From Lactobacillus colini (GTDB lineage Bacteria; Bacillota; Bacilli; Lactobacillales; Lactobacillaceae): DNA of 64,000 bases. Position 1 is the stretch's first letter. Each line of letters opens with the position of its first letter. Of this stretch, positions 56,709 through 64,000 are shown in pieces. The position numbers were made by a program, and so were the translations under genes. The stretch lies in contig NZ_JAGGLU010000005.1 in assembly GCF_017874575.1 (NCBI RefSeq), forward strand, positions 1-64,000, read 5' to 3'. The notes under the pieces are model-generated. The model had not been told where the DNA came from. It saw only the letters and a program-made list of their open reading frames with translations, and did not search any database.

Positions 56709-57767
56709 ATGCAAGTTGTTAATTATATTGTCAAAAATTGCTGCAATTAGGCACAGTAGACCAATTAAGCTGACCATTGTAATTTGTAAACGTTTAGTAA
56801 TTACTATATAAGCGATGAATTCCCTAATAAAGGCATTTAGCGTGAAGTACCACTTAGTTTTAGCTCCGTAGCCAATACATTTTAAGCCTTGCTTTTTAGC
56901 TAAAACTAAGGCTCGATAAACGTGATAAGAGTTAGTAACTAAACAAAATTTAGCGTCAGCAGGCATTAATTGGTGAGAAAATTTGATATTTTCATTTGTG
57001 GTTCTGGATTTCTTTTCTAAAATCATTTCTTTGTCGCTTATTCCTAAAGTTTGCTTAGCGTAAGTTGCCATCGCAGCTGCTTCAGGAATAAGTTCATTTT
57101 TTCCTTGACCGCCAGATAAAATTATCTTAGAGCCTGGATTTTTCTTCATAATTTCGACACCGCGCTTGATACGATTAGCCAGTAGCGGTGAAACCTGATC
57201 ACCATTAATCAACCCAGCGCCGAGAACAACGACATAATTAAGGTGCGGGTGCCTACGATTGATTAAATTGACCCAGGCAGTAAAAATATACATTACCATA
57301 ATATATAGAATGTATAACGTTGACAGGATAATAAAGGCATAGATGTACGTTACCCAATCATTAATGTATATTCGTCCGACAATATTTGGATAACCAAAAA
57401 TAAAGAAAATCAGAAATATCCCAAATCCTAAGGATAGATAATTAGTCCAATGGTTGCCTTCTTTAAAAATTATCTTAATTCCATTATAAACAAACATTAC
57501 TATAATAATGAAAATGAATAGAGCTATTGACAGCAAAATTGCCAATAAACCAAAAATAAAAATGTTTAAAACCCATTGGTTCTGCTTATAATATAAATCG
57601 GTAATATCAGTTAATAAGACAAGGATCCAAATCATTAACATCATCAAAGTAGCCGTAAATGTCATCCCTGACCATAAGGTGCGTCGCTCATGAAAAAGTA
57701 CATATATAAAGCTTGCCAGTGTAAGTAAAAATAAGACAAATATAAGTCCTAATACCTTGACCATCAA
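56706..57767 (-). CDS. YdcF/SanA-type DUF218 membrane protein
   Basis: 353 aa. About five transmembrane segments in residues 1-165 and one at 320-345, with the DUF218 domain between about 170 and 315 (VVVLGAGLINGDQVSPLLAN, KIILSGGQGKNELIPEAAAM, EKKSRTTNENIKFSHQLMPA, LVTNSYHVYRALVLAKKQG). The DUF218 family (ElyC/SanA/YdcF) is tied to envelope assembly, with bound ligand not fully known. It lies 11 bp downstream of the NUDIX gene on the same strand. Confidence 0.9.
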   Translation of the reverse strand: MMVKVLGLIFVLFLLTLASFIYVLFHERRTLWSGMTFTATLMMLMIWILVLLTDITDLYYKQNQWVLNIFIFGLLAILLSIALFIFIIIVMFVYNGIKIIFKEGNHWTNYLSLGFGIFLIFFIFGYPNIVGRIYINDWVTYIYAFIILSTLYILYIMVMYIFTAWVNLINRRHPHLNYVVVLGAGLINGDQVSPLLANRIKRGVEIMKKNPGSKIILSGGQGKNELIPEAAAMATYAKQTLGISDKEMILEKKSRTTNENIKFSHQLMPADAKFCLVTNSYHVYRALVLAKKQGLKCIGYGAKTKWYFTLNAFIREFIAYIVITKRLQITMVSLIGLLCLIAAIFDNIINNLH

Positions 57768-57778
57768 TTCCCTCTTTT

Positions 57779-58399
57779 CTAATCAAATAATGTTTGCCAG
57801 TTATTCTTTCGAGCCTTAAAACACATTTTTATTTGTTCAGGAGTATTCCTAGTTAAAGATAATTTAGGTAGATTATCTAAAGCAAAATAGCCATACTTAT
57901 CTGTTTCGATATTTTTAGCAAAGTTTTCACTCTTTAATTCACATAAAAAGAATGCCTTCATAATTTTAGTAGCTAAGATAGGTTTATTGTGCTTATTTCT
58001 ATCTTGAAATGCGATTAGCTTGATTGGCTTAACTTCGACGCCAGCCTCTTCGCGCGCTTCTTTAATACAGTTCTCTGTGGCAGAAATATATGCATCACAC
58101 CAGCCACCGGGTAAAGACCAATCATCGGACATAGTTTCGTGGACTAAGAGAATTTTGTTATCTTTAAAAATAGCGGCACGTGTATCGATTTTAGGTGTTT
58201 GATAACCCTCATCACCACAAAATAATTTCTTAGTTTGTTTTAAAGGTAAGCCTGATCTTGCAGACATCATTTCAGCAGCAATTTCACGGACTTGTTGATA
58301 ACGCTCAAGGTCAAAAGCATCTTTACCATATGTAAGACCATTTTGAGCGATGCTTTGTAAAGATATAGCCCAATGAGTAAATTTATCCCATTCTTTCAT
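57779..58399 (-). CDS. NUDIX hydrolase with N-terminal NUDIX_N domain
   Basis: 206 aa from the ATG at 58399; an upstream TTG lies inside the GGAGGA ribosome site. Residues 1-60 are the helical NUDIX_N extension (WAISLQSIAQNGLTYGKDAF). The NUDIX box is GGWCDAYISATENCIKEARE with EEAG following (G-x5-E-x7-REUxEExGU): the glutamates needed for Mg binding are present. It cleaves nucleoside diphosphates linked to X. Related proteins act on ADP-ribose or CDP-choline. Confidence 0.9.
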   Translation of the reverse strand: MKEWDKFTHWAISLQSIAQNGLTYGKDAFDLERYQQVREIAAEMMSARSGLPLKQTKKLFCGDEGYQTPKIDTRAAIFKDNKILLVHETMSDDWSLPGGWCDAYISATENCIKEAREEAGVEVKPIKLIAFQDRNKHNKPILATKIMKAFFLCELKSENFAKNIETDKYGYFALDNLPKLSLTRNTPEQIKMCFKARKNNWQTLFD

Positions 58400-58643
58400 T
58401 TTTTCCTCCAAATCAAAAGCAAAAGATTAATTCAATATAATTATACAATTCATGATGAAAATATAAAAAGATAAAATAATTTCGATTTATTAATATGGTT
58501 AATGTTTTTTTAATGTGTTACAATTTTACTAATAATTAAACTGTTAGTACGTGTAAAGTTAATTTTATCTAAATTAAAAAGGCTTACTTAATTTGCTAGT
58601 ATGTTTTTGAAGAAGAGTAGTCTTTTGAGGAGAATCGCTTATA

Positions 58644-59504
58644 ATGCAAAAAATTATTAACCAAACACTAGAGACAAATGAAAATAAAAATTACTATATT
58701 TTTATTTCTGATATTCATGGTAATCTTGAAACTCTTGAATTAATTAAAAAGGCTCGCAAAGATTATCCAGATGCTCAATTAGTAGGTGGTGGTGATTATA
58801 TTGATGAACGTTGGGATGTTAAGCCGGTAGTTGATTATTTACAAGAGTTAGCAAGCCATAATAATGCTATTATTTTGCGAGGCAATCATGAACAGATGCT
58901 AATCAACTACGCCGAGAAGTGTGAACATCAAGATGGCATTTGGTTTTATAATGGTGGAGCCTATAGTTTAGATAGCTTATATGGTAGAGAATTGGAACCA
59001 GATGAAGTTAGACAGACAGCTTATTATCAATTTTTTAAAAGTATGCCAATTATGTATGAAACGCCACACATTATTTTTGTTCATGCCGGTGTGCGTCCTG
59101 ACAATAGATACAATGATCCCAGTAGTTATGACAAGCTAGATATTTATCATGGCAAATATGACTATGACTTTTATCGTGTATGGGCTAGACAAGAATATTG
59201 GTTTAATGAAGCAGGATATTTTGCTCATAATTTAACAGGTAAGGTCATTATAACAGGGCATACTCCTACTTGCAGCATTGTGGGTAAGTTTGATGATAAT
59301 CGAGAAATGGAGCAATTGCCTTTAACCTCATGTAGAGTAAGGGTAGTGGATTATCCAGCTGAACCAGCAAGAATTTTTACTGATGGTGGTAGTCACTCAG
59401 ATGCTGATCTTTATCCACATAACGATGGTAATGTAGTTGTTTTAGATAAAATGGGTAAAATTCAAAAAGTTTATAATTATCAAAATACGTTATCAGATAA
59501 CTAA
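58644..59504 (+). CDS. Metallophosphoesterase (Ser/Thr phosphatase / Ap4A hydrolase-like)
   Basis: 286 aa with GAGGAGAATCGC upstream. The bimetal site is complete: SDIHGN (Asp, His), GGDYID (Asp), RGNHE (Asn, His), FVHAGV and ITGHTPT (His, His). This set is that of calcineurin-type phosphatases of the PrpE/ApaH group. Possible substrates are phosphoproteins or dinucleoside polyphosphates. It stands alone with its own terminator. Confidence 0.92.
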   Translation: MQKIINQTLETNENKNYYIFISDIHGNLETLELIKKARKDYPDAQLVGGGDYIDERWDVKPVVDYLQELASHNNAIILRGNHEQMLINYAEKCEHQDGIWFYNGGAYSLDSLYGRELEPDEVRQTAYYQFFKSMPIMYETPHIIFVHAGVRPDNRYNDPSSYDKLDIYHGKYDYDFYRVWARQEYWFNEAGYFAHNLTGKVIITGHTPTCSIVGKFDDNREMEQLPLTSCRVRVVDYPAEPARIFTDGGSHSDADLYPHNDGNVVVLDKMGKIQKVYNYQNTLSDN

Positions 59505-59537
59505 AAAGGCAGGTGTTGATTCAACATCTGTCTTTTT
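59503..59537. terminator. Terminator between convergent genes
   Basis: AAAAAGGCAGGTGTTGA pairs with TCAACATCTGTCTTTTT (several G-T pairs). It lies between the metallophosphatase gene and the - strand SLAP/C39-like gene and can serve both. Confidence 0.85.
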
Positions 59538-59543
59538 AAATTA

Positions 59544-60518
59544 TTATTTAATTGTTAATGCATTGTTGCCGCCTGGATAGACAAATTCTTTAGCAATATG
59601 ACTAGCCTTAACCCAAGATATAGGTCCTAAGTCATATTCGTTGCGACCGCCACCGCCTTTATAGAAGCGTTTGCTTTGGTAAAGTGGGTCATGTACTAAA
59701 AATTTATTACTCTTGGTACTATAACCAAAAATTACCTTACAGTGATTGCGAGCGCCGCTAGCGTCATATGAAGAATAGCCGTAGTAAAGAACGGGATGAC
59801 CAGATAAAACTAGCTTAGAAAGATTGGTCATTGAAATGCCAGAAACATCTCTAATGTTCTTATCACCTAGCTTATGAGCGTATTGGGTTAAACGATAAGA
59901 AAGAATAACTCTACTAAAGCCAGCACCAGTATAAGGGTCACCATCTTGGCCACCAGTGGCTTTATTACGAGGTAGATTGTTTTGCATGTAGGTTAATTTT
60001 TGTTGTTCGTTAGCACCAGGTATATTTTTAAAGGTGTTGTCATACTTCATTAACATTGATAAAGAAGCAGAAGCACAACCCCAAGGTGCAAAGACAGGAA
60101 AGTATTGGCTAGTGTAGTACTCACGAGAGTTGGCATTCTTCTTTAAAACGTTAAATCTTGTATGTTTAATGTGAGTTTTGATTACATTTTTCGCATTGAC
60201 CCATTTACTATTACCAAGATAGTAATAGGTAGATTTACCGTTTTTCTTTTGATTATAAATCTTATGACTATAACCGTTTTCGAGTAAACTTCCGTTTCTA
60301 GAGAATTTACCGGTCTTACTCATTTTGTAAATGTGTATGTGCTTGTTAGGTTTGTAAGCTACAGTCATGTAAGTATTTTTAGCTAGCTTTGTTCCCTTAT
60401 TAACGCTAGTTGCAGTAGAACTAGTTGTAGATGGCGCAGCCATAACCGATAAATTATCAGTTGCAAATATACCAGCAGCCATCAGAGCAACAGCTAATGT
60501 AGTTGATATCTTTTTCAA
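59544..60518 (-). CDS. Secreted SLAP-domain protein with C39-like peptidase domain
   Basis: 324 aa. Signal peptide (KKISTTLAVALMAAGIFATD, cleavage likely after VMAA). Residues 45-125 form an SLAP-like beta region (TYMTVAYKPNKHIHIYKMSK, YYYLGNSKWVNAKNV) that attaches to the wall. Residues 130-324 are C39-like: WGCASASLSMLMKY (Cys), ARNHCKVIFGY (His), LVHDPL (Asp), a papain-type triad. The true substrate is unknown; C39-like secreted proteins of lactobacilli are often of unknown activity. Leader: GGAGGGTAAAAATTG. Confidence 0.85.
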   Translation of the reverse strand: MKKISTTLAVALMAAGIFATDNLSVMAAPSTTSSTATSVNKGTKLAKNTYMTVAYKPNKHIHIYKMSKTGKFSRNGSLLENGYSHKIYNQKKNGKSTYYYLGNSKWVNAKNVIKTHIKHTRFNVLKKNANSREYYTSQYFPVFAPWGCASASLSMLMKYDNTFKNIPGANEQQKLTYMQNNLPRNKATGGQDGDPYTGAGFSRVILSYRLTQYAHKLGDKNIRDVSGISMTNLSKLVLSGHPVLYYGYSSYDASGARNHCKVIFGYSTKSNKFLVHDPLYQSKRFYKGGGGRNEYDLGPISWVKASHIAKEFVYPGGNNALTIK

Positions 60519-60693
60519 TTTTTACCCTCCAAATAGATATTATTCGCATTTATTTTAGCACAAATTTATTTAAAGCGGCTTAATTTTTGGTAGATTGAAT
60601 GATTAAGCTGCTTTTAAATTATGTTAGATGAGTACCATGTAAGTGCTTGTTTTGTTATGATTAACAAAGAATAATTGATAGAGGGATGAAATA

Positions 60694-61395
60694 ATGTACG
60701 ATTATCGCACAGATATTATTAATTTAATGAGGTCAACCCAAGATAATGACTTATCGCTTAAGCAAAGCATGGTTGCATTGAAACTAATTGTTAAAATGTT
60801 TGATAATTCAGTAATTGAGGATAAGGAATTGCTTAAGCAAGATAAACAAACTAAGAAAAAGTTGGAGCGACTGTTAGCCAATAAGCCTAAAACAAAGGTA
60901 AAATTTATAAAAGATTCTAAGACAGTTAATAATAAGAATACAGGCAAGAAACGGAAAAAATCTAGTCAAGATAATACTTTATATGTACCACAAATAGATT
61001 TTAATCTAAACAAGAAGTTGGTAGGGGTGGTTTGTGCTCAAGAGGGAGTATCGCAAGATGCGTACAAGGTTATAGTTGCTCATAATGGTAAAGTTAAACT
61101 TTTAACTAATGAAGATCAGCAAACTATCCCTCAAGCAGTCAAGGGACTGGATATTGTAGTCGCATTTAAGCAAGATACTAGTCGGGGAATTTTAGATATT
61201 CTGGATAGCTTACATGCTAAACGAGCCTTCCAATATGCCTTAGCTGATTCTAATATTCAACTTGATATAGAGAAGGCATTGTACCGTAGTGATAATCAGT
61301 TAGGAGTTTTAGATAGTAATGATTTGAAGTATCCTTCAGCTAATTTAAAGTCGCTCCTATTAGCTTCACAGACACAAATTAAAGATAATAATTAA
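60694..61395 (+). CDS. Unknown protein upstream of the iterons
   Basis: 233 aa with GAGGGATGAAATA before the ATG. Residues 1-85 are charged and helical (LLKQDKQTKKKLERLLANKP), a basic linker follows (KKRKKSSQ), and residues 100-233 form a globular part (NKKLVGVVCAQEGVSQDAYK, GLDIVVAFKQDTSRGILDIL, LHAKRAFQYALADSNIQLDI). No family was recognised. It is adjacent to a plasmid-type origin, so a maintenance or partition role is possible but not shown. Confidence 0.6.
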   Translation: MYDYRTDIINLMRSTQDNDLSLKQSMVALKLIVKMFDNSVIEDKELLKQDKQTKKKLERLLANKPKTKVKFIKDSKTVNNKNTGKKRKKSSQDNTLYVPQIDFNLNKKLVGVVCAQEGVSQDAYKVIVAHNGKVKLLTNEDQQTIPQAVKGLDIVVAFKQDTSRGILDILDSLHAKRAFQYALADSNIQLDIEKALYRSDNQLGVLDSNDLKYPSANLKSLLLASQTQIKDNN

Positions 61396-61402
61396 TTTTT
61401 TG

Positions 61403-61427
61403 GGTCGCACAAAGGTGGGACCTTTTT
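61403..61427 (+). terminator. Terminator between the unknown gene and the iterons
   Basis: GGTCGCAC pairs with GTGGGACC (one mismatch) around AAAG, followed by TTTTT. Confidence 0.65.
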
Positions 61428-61519
61428 ATATAGTTCTTTAATTAATTATTTAACAGCCTCTTTAATAAGATTCTTTAGCATTTCTAGAAGTCTTGAAGCT
61501 GTAAGCTGGATCTAACTAT

Positions 61520-61867
61520 AAATGCAACAAATGGGGCGATAAATGCAACATTTAGGGATTATAAGTGCAACATATCATGTAAATAAGTGACACATTTCAG
61601 GCTGATAAATGACACAAATTAGGATAGGTAATAATAAATGCAATATTTGGGGATATTGTTAGAATGCTTGATAATTCGCTAATGAACTAAAAGTGACACA
61701 TTTGGGGCAAACTGAAGAAGGAAAAGTATTTTTTAATAAATGCAACAAATGGGGCGATAAGTGACACAAATCGGGATATGCCTGATTTTAGGCATAAGGG
61801 ACGAATATTTTTAGCTTTTTAAAAGTGACACATTTCAGGATAATACTAATAAATGCAACATCTAAAA
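61520..61867 (+). repeat. Iteron array with two alternating sequence classes
   Basis: About eleven 17-bp direct repeats. Class A (AAATGCAACAWWTNGGG) starts at 61520, 61541, 61563 (degenerate, AAGTGCAACATATCATG), 61636, 61738 and 61851 (partial). Class B (AARTGACACAWWTNRGG) starts at 61585, 61607, 61691, 61759 and 61823. The first five starts are 21-22 bp apart, about two helical turns; later gaps are longer (28-64 bp). The whole stretch 61428-61933 holds no gene. Such arrays are Rep_3 binding sites and form the replication origin and copy control. Confidence 0.9.
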
Positions 61868-61884
61868 AATAATGTTGCATTTAT
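61849..61884. promoter_or_regulatory. Inverted-repeat operator in front of the initiator gene
   Basis: ATAAATGCAACAT (61849-61861) and ATGTTGCATTTAT (61872-61884) are a perfect 13-bp inverted repeat with a 10-bp spacer, built from class A iteron sequence. The right arm covers the -35 of the promoter. This is the usual place where Rep dimers repress their own gene. Confidence 0.85.
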
Positions 61885-61903
61885 AAATTTTGTTTGCTAG
61901 AGT
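61875..61903 (+). promoter_or_regulatory. Promoter of the initiator gene
   Basis: -35 TTGCAT (61875-61880), 17-bp spacer, -10 TAGAGT (61898-61903). The -35 lies inside the right arm of the operator. The ATG is 30 bp downstream. Confidence 0.6.
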
Positions 61904-61933
61904 GAAATAAGAATTTGAAAGTGAGTTACTTCT

Positions 61934-63019
61934 ATGGCAAATGAAATTGTAAAATATCAAAATAGGTTGAATGATATTCCGCTACGCAAATTTAATGCTG
62001 CTGAAATGAATATTTTATTTGCAATTTTTTCGCGGGTCCGCGATAAAGATCAAAACGAAGTAGTTCTAAGTTTTGATTACCTTAAGCAAATTAGTAATTA
62101 TAGTAAACATGAAAATTTTGCCCTATACTTACAAGCAGTTTCTGATAAGTTGTTGGGATTAAACGCTTATACTGATGATGGTAATACCTATACCAAGTTT
62201 GTTTTGTTTAATGAGTATACTATTATCCGTGATGAACAACTTTTGAAGGTCGCGGTTAATCCTAAGTTTAAGGGGTTGTTTAATGACTTGAAGAATTGGA
62301 CTCGTTTTTCATTGCAGCAATTTACTCATTTGGATAGTACTTACTCCAAAACAATTTTTAGATTAGTTAAGCAATTTCGTACTGTGGGCAAGCGTACAAT
62401 AAGTTTGGAAGATTTTCGCACTAAGCTTGATATTCCCAAGAGCTATCGGACCAGTCATATCGATAAACGAATTATTAGTGTTGCTAAACAGGAACTGGCA
62501 CCACTGCTTTCTAAATTTAATATTAGTAAAAATTACGTTAAAGCCCGTCGAGGAAAGAAGTTAAAAGGCTATACTATCACTTGGATTCCTGAAGCGCATA
62601 GTGCTGATGACTTTGAGCCAGGGCACTTAATTAAGACATCATTAGGTTTGGAGCGAATTAATAGTAATCCATATTTAACCACTGAAGAAAGAAATCTTGC
62701 CATTGATCGATTTGAAGGCTTGCAATTGGGGACTACGCAGGCTAAGTGGGAACAGGAACATCCTGATGTAGTCCAGGAAATTAATAATTTTAGTTTTGAG
62801 ACTGACAAGATCCAACAAGATGATGATAAGATGACTTTGGATCAGCGACGTGAATTTCTAAAGTTTCAAAGTGATACATTAAAATATATTAATAATCGGG
62901 AAAAGCTTAAAGAATTACAAGATTATTACCAACAACTAGTAAGCATCAAGAAGGCAACTGTAGTGGAGCAGGCAATTGCTAAATATTTAAATCGTGCACT
63001 TAAACGCTTACAGAAATAA
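61934..63019 (+). CDS. Plasmid-type replication initiator (Rep_3 / RepB family)
   Basis: 361 aa. Two winged-helix regions: residues 1-115 (VKYQNRLNDIPLRKFNAAEM, NILFAIFSRVRDKDQNEVVL) and 120-225 (NWTRFSLQQFTHLDSTYSKT, IFRLVKQFRTVGKRTISLED, FRTKLDIPKSYRT). These match Rep_3 initiators of lactobacillus theta plasmids. The C-terminal 140 residues are charged helical. Monomers bind iterons; dimers bind the inverted repeat. Presence among tRNA and core genes suggests an integrated or chromosomally captured plasmid origin. No integrase or FtsK-like gene is visible nearby. Confidence 0.9.
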   Translation: MANEIVKYQNRLNDIPLRKFNAAEMNILFAIFSRVRDKDQNEVVLSFDYLKQISNYSKHENFALYLQAVSDKLLGLNAYTDDGNTYTKFVLFNEYTIIRDEQLLKVAVNPKFKGLFNDLKNWTRFSLQQFTHLDSTYSKTIFRLVKQFRTVGKRTISLEDFRTKLDIPKSYRTSHIDKRIISVAKQELAPLLSKFNISKNYVKARRGKKLKGYTITWIPEAHSADDFEPGHLIKTSLGLERINSNPYLTTEERNLAIDRFEGLQLGTTQAKWEQEHPDVVQEINNFSFETDKIQQDDDKMTLDQRREFLKFQSDTLKYINNREKLKELQDYYQQLVSIKKATVVEQAIAKYLNRALKRLQK

Positions 63020-63033
63020 TAGATTGCATTAAG

Positions 63034-63059
63034 TCGCCAGTTTTTAGCTGACGATTTTT
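63034..63059 (+). terminator. Terminator after the initiator gene
   Basis: TCGCCAG pairs with CTGACGA (one mismatch) around TTTTTAG, followed by TTTTT. Confidence 0.65.
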
Positions 63060-63117
63060 GGGTAGAATAAAAAACTTATTGATTAGCCTACGTTTGTTTG
63101 ATAAAGGAAATTAAAAA

Positions 63118-64000
63118 ATGAAACGAACGCAATTTAAACAAGAAAAGCATATTCAAAAGATAATTGTTGTCTTAAGTATCATTCTAATTTTAATCGCGGT
63201 TGCAATCACTGCTGTCTATCTTACTAAAACACAAAAAGCTGTATCTGAACCACCTAAGATTAGCAAGGTTAGTAAACAGAGACCATCTGCATCAAAGAAA
63301 ATAAAAAATTTAACTTTAAAGCAGGTAGTTGGCTTGGTGGTCATTTATATGCATAAAATTGATAATCAAGATTCCGATTGGAGAAAAGTATATTATCTTG
63401 GCAAGCATGATGGCTTATTAATTAAGAAGTATCGCCAGTATCACTTTAAAGATTTCAATTTGACAGCTCAAAAAAATAATTTAGTCTATGTTATTAATGA
63501 TCGTGTAGCTTTTGAAGTTAATAGTAATCAAATTAATTTTAATTCTAAACTACTAATGGCTGATAGTAAGGAAAAGCTGACCCAAGTCAATATTGACAAG
63601 ATGTATCATAGTTTAGATAGTAGCGATCGTGTTGATTGGCAAAATATTTCTAATAATCTAGATATTGCTGCTAAGCTTTCTAAGCAAAGCAATAACTTAA
63701 AAATAGCAAATTTAAGATTAATTACGATTCCTAAGCAATTACGTGGCACCTGGTATTATTATAATAATATCCAAGATAAGCAGGTAATGGAAAAGATTGT
63801 AATAACAGGTCATTTAGTTCGTAATTCGATGATCTTTGATAGTCAAGAAATTGATAAGTATTATCGCCGTGGTAAAGGTAATAAAAATTTGCATGAATTG
63901 CAGAATAAATATCCAAACGCTTTGGAAGGTAAGATTATTAATAAGAACAAGAATATCGGTTTATTGATTTATGACCTGCTTGATAAGCAAAAAGCTCGTG
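63118..64000 (+). CDS. Membrane-anchored extracellular protein (3' partial)
   Basis: At least 294 codons, open to the window edge, starting at ATG 63118 with AAAGGAAATT upstream. Residues 1-13 are basic; residues 14-36 form one transmembrane helix (IIVVLSIILILIAVAITAVY). The rest is extracellular, with a linker (PPKISKVSKQRPSASKK) and a Lys/Tyr/Asn-rich beta-type domain with LRGTWYYYNN at about residue 210. LRGTW-type motifs are common in uncharacterised Lactobacillus surface lipoproteins. Not a lipoprotein itself, as no lipobox is seen. Function unknown. Confidence 0.75.
   Translation, partial: MKRTQFKQEKHIQKIIVVLSIILILIAVAITAVYLTKTQKAVSEPPKISKVSKQRPSASKKIKNLTLKQVVGLVVIYMHKIDNQDSDWRKVYYLGKHDGLLIKKYRQYHFKDFNLTAQKNNLVYVINDRVAFEVNSNQINFNSKLLMADSKEKLTQVNIDKMYHSLDSSDRVDWQNISNNLDIAAKLSKQSNNLKIANLRLITIPKQLRGTWYYYNNIQDKQVMEKIVITGHLVRNSMIFDSQEIDKYYRRGKGNKNLHELQNKYPNALEGKIINKNKNIGLLIYDLLDKQKAR

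Noticed and set aside
61520-61867. CRISPR array
   Set aside because: Repeats are short (17 bp), of two classes, unevenly spaced and without unique spacers of constant length; no cas genes. They are iterons.
63731-63916. 61-codon - strand frame near the window end
   Set aside because: It is opposite to a longer + strand frame (63118 to the edge) that has a ribosome site, membrane anchor and normal composition.

Overview
The window is low-GC DNA, from a Lactobacillus of the acidophilus/johnsonii/gasseri group as far as sequence alone can tell. The pointers are AT-rich codon use, consistently strong AGGAGG-type ribosome binding sites, an LLH-family phage holin, a GH25 endolysin with an SLAP-like tail, a secreted SLAP/C39-type protein, a Rep_3 initiator and a chromosomal tRNA-His. 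I cannot assign the species.

Region 1 (1 to about 29,540): the late half of a prophage with a contractile (myovirus-type) tail, all on the + strand. Order: terminase large subunit (5' end outside the window), portal, MuF-like head protein, LysM protein, DUF2213 protease/scaffold, decoration protein, major capsid, connectors, DUF3383 sheath, DUF3277 tube, tail chaperones (probable +1 frameshift), a giant tape measure with two peptidoglycan-cleaving domains, baseplate hub/spike/gp25/J/gpI-like proteins, tail fibre, XkdX-type protein, holin and endolysin. Between the endolysin and the presumed right attachment site lie two small cassettes with the same plan: promoter with a palindromic operator, small peptide, small membrane peptide, paralogous small HTH protein. 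The host gene next to the prophage is a 5'-truncated membrane protein, probably cut by the insertion. Integrase and early genes must lie to the left, outside the window.

Region 2 (about 29,990 to 41,550): an accessory defence-like island. It has a type I restriction-modification locus (hsdR-hsdM-hsdS) whose hsdS is split by a 47-bp tandem duplication. It then has a DUF4417 gene overlapping a possible BECR-type RNase gene, two paralogous unknown genes flanking an XRE/ImmA-type pair, and an Rpn-family nuclease. The Rpn gene has an internal start for its C-terminal part, and that C-terminal part is also present as a separate downstream gene.

Region 3 (about 41,570 to 60,520): core-type genes. 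These are a GNAT protein with an odd start, BioY, a luciferase-like oxidoreductase, a YdjM-like membrane protein, tRNA-His, an oligopeptide-binding lipoprotein, RarA overlapping an MmcQ/YjbR-EVE fusion, and nucleoside deoxyribosyltransferase. A sugar cluster follows (AraC regulator, divergent PTS EIIBC, GH32 and GH36 enzymes), then GNAT, DUF218, NUDIX, a metallophosphatase and a secreted SLAP/C39-like protein.

Region 4 (60,690 to the end): a plasmid-type replication module in chromosomal context. An unknown gene is followed by about eleven iterons of two alternating sequence classes, an inverted-repeat operator over the promoter, a Rep_3-type initiator, and a membrane-anchored protein cut by the window end. 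No CRISPR array, intact insertion sequence or rRNA was seen.
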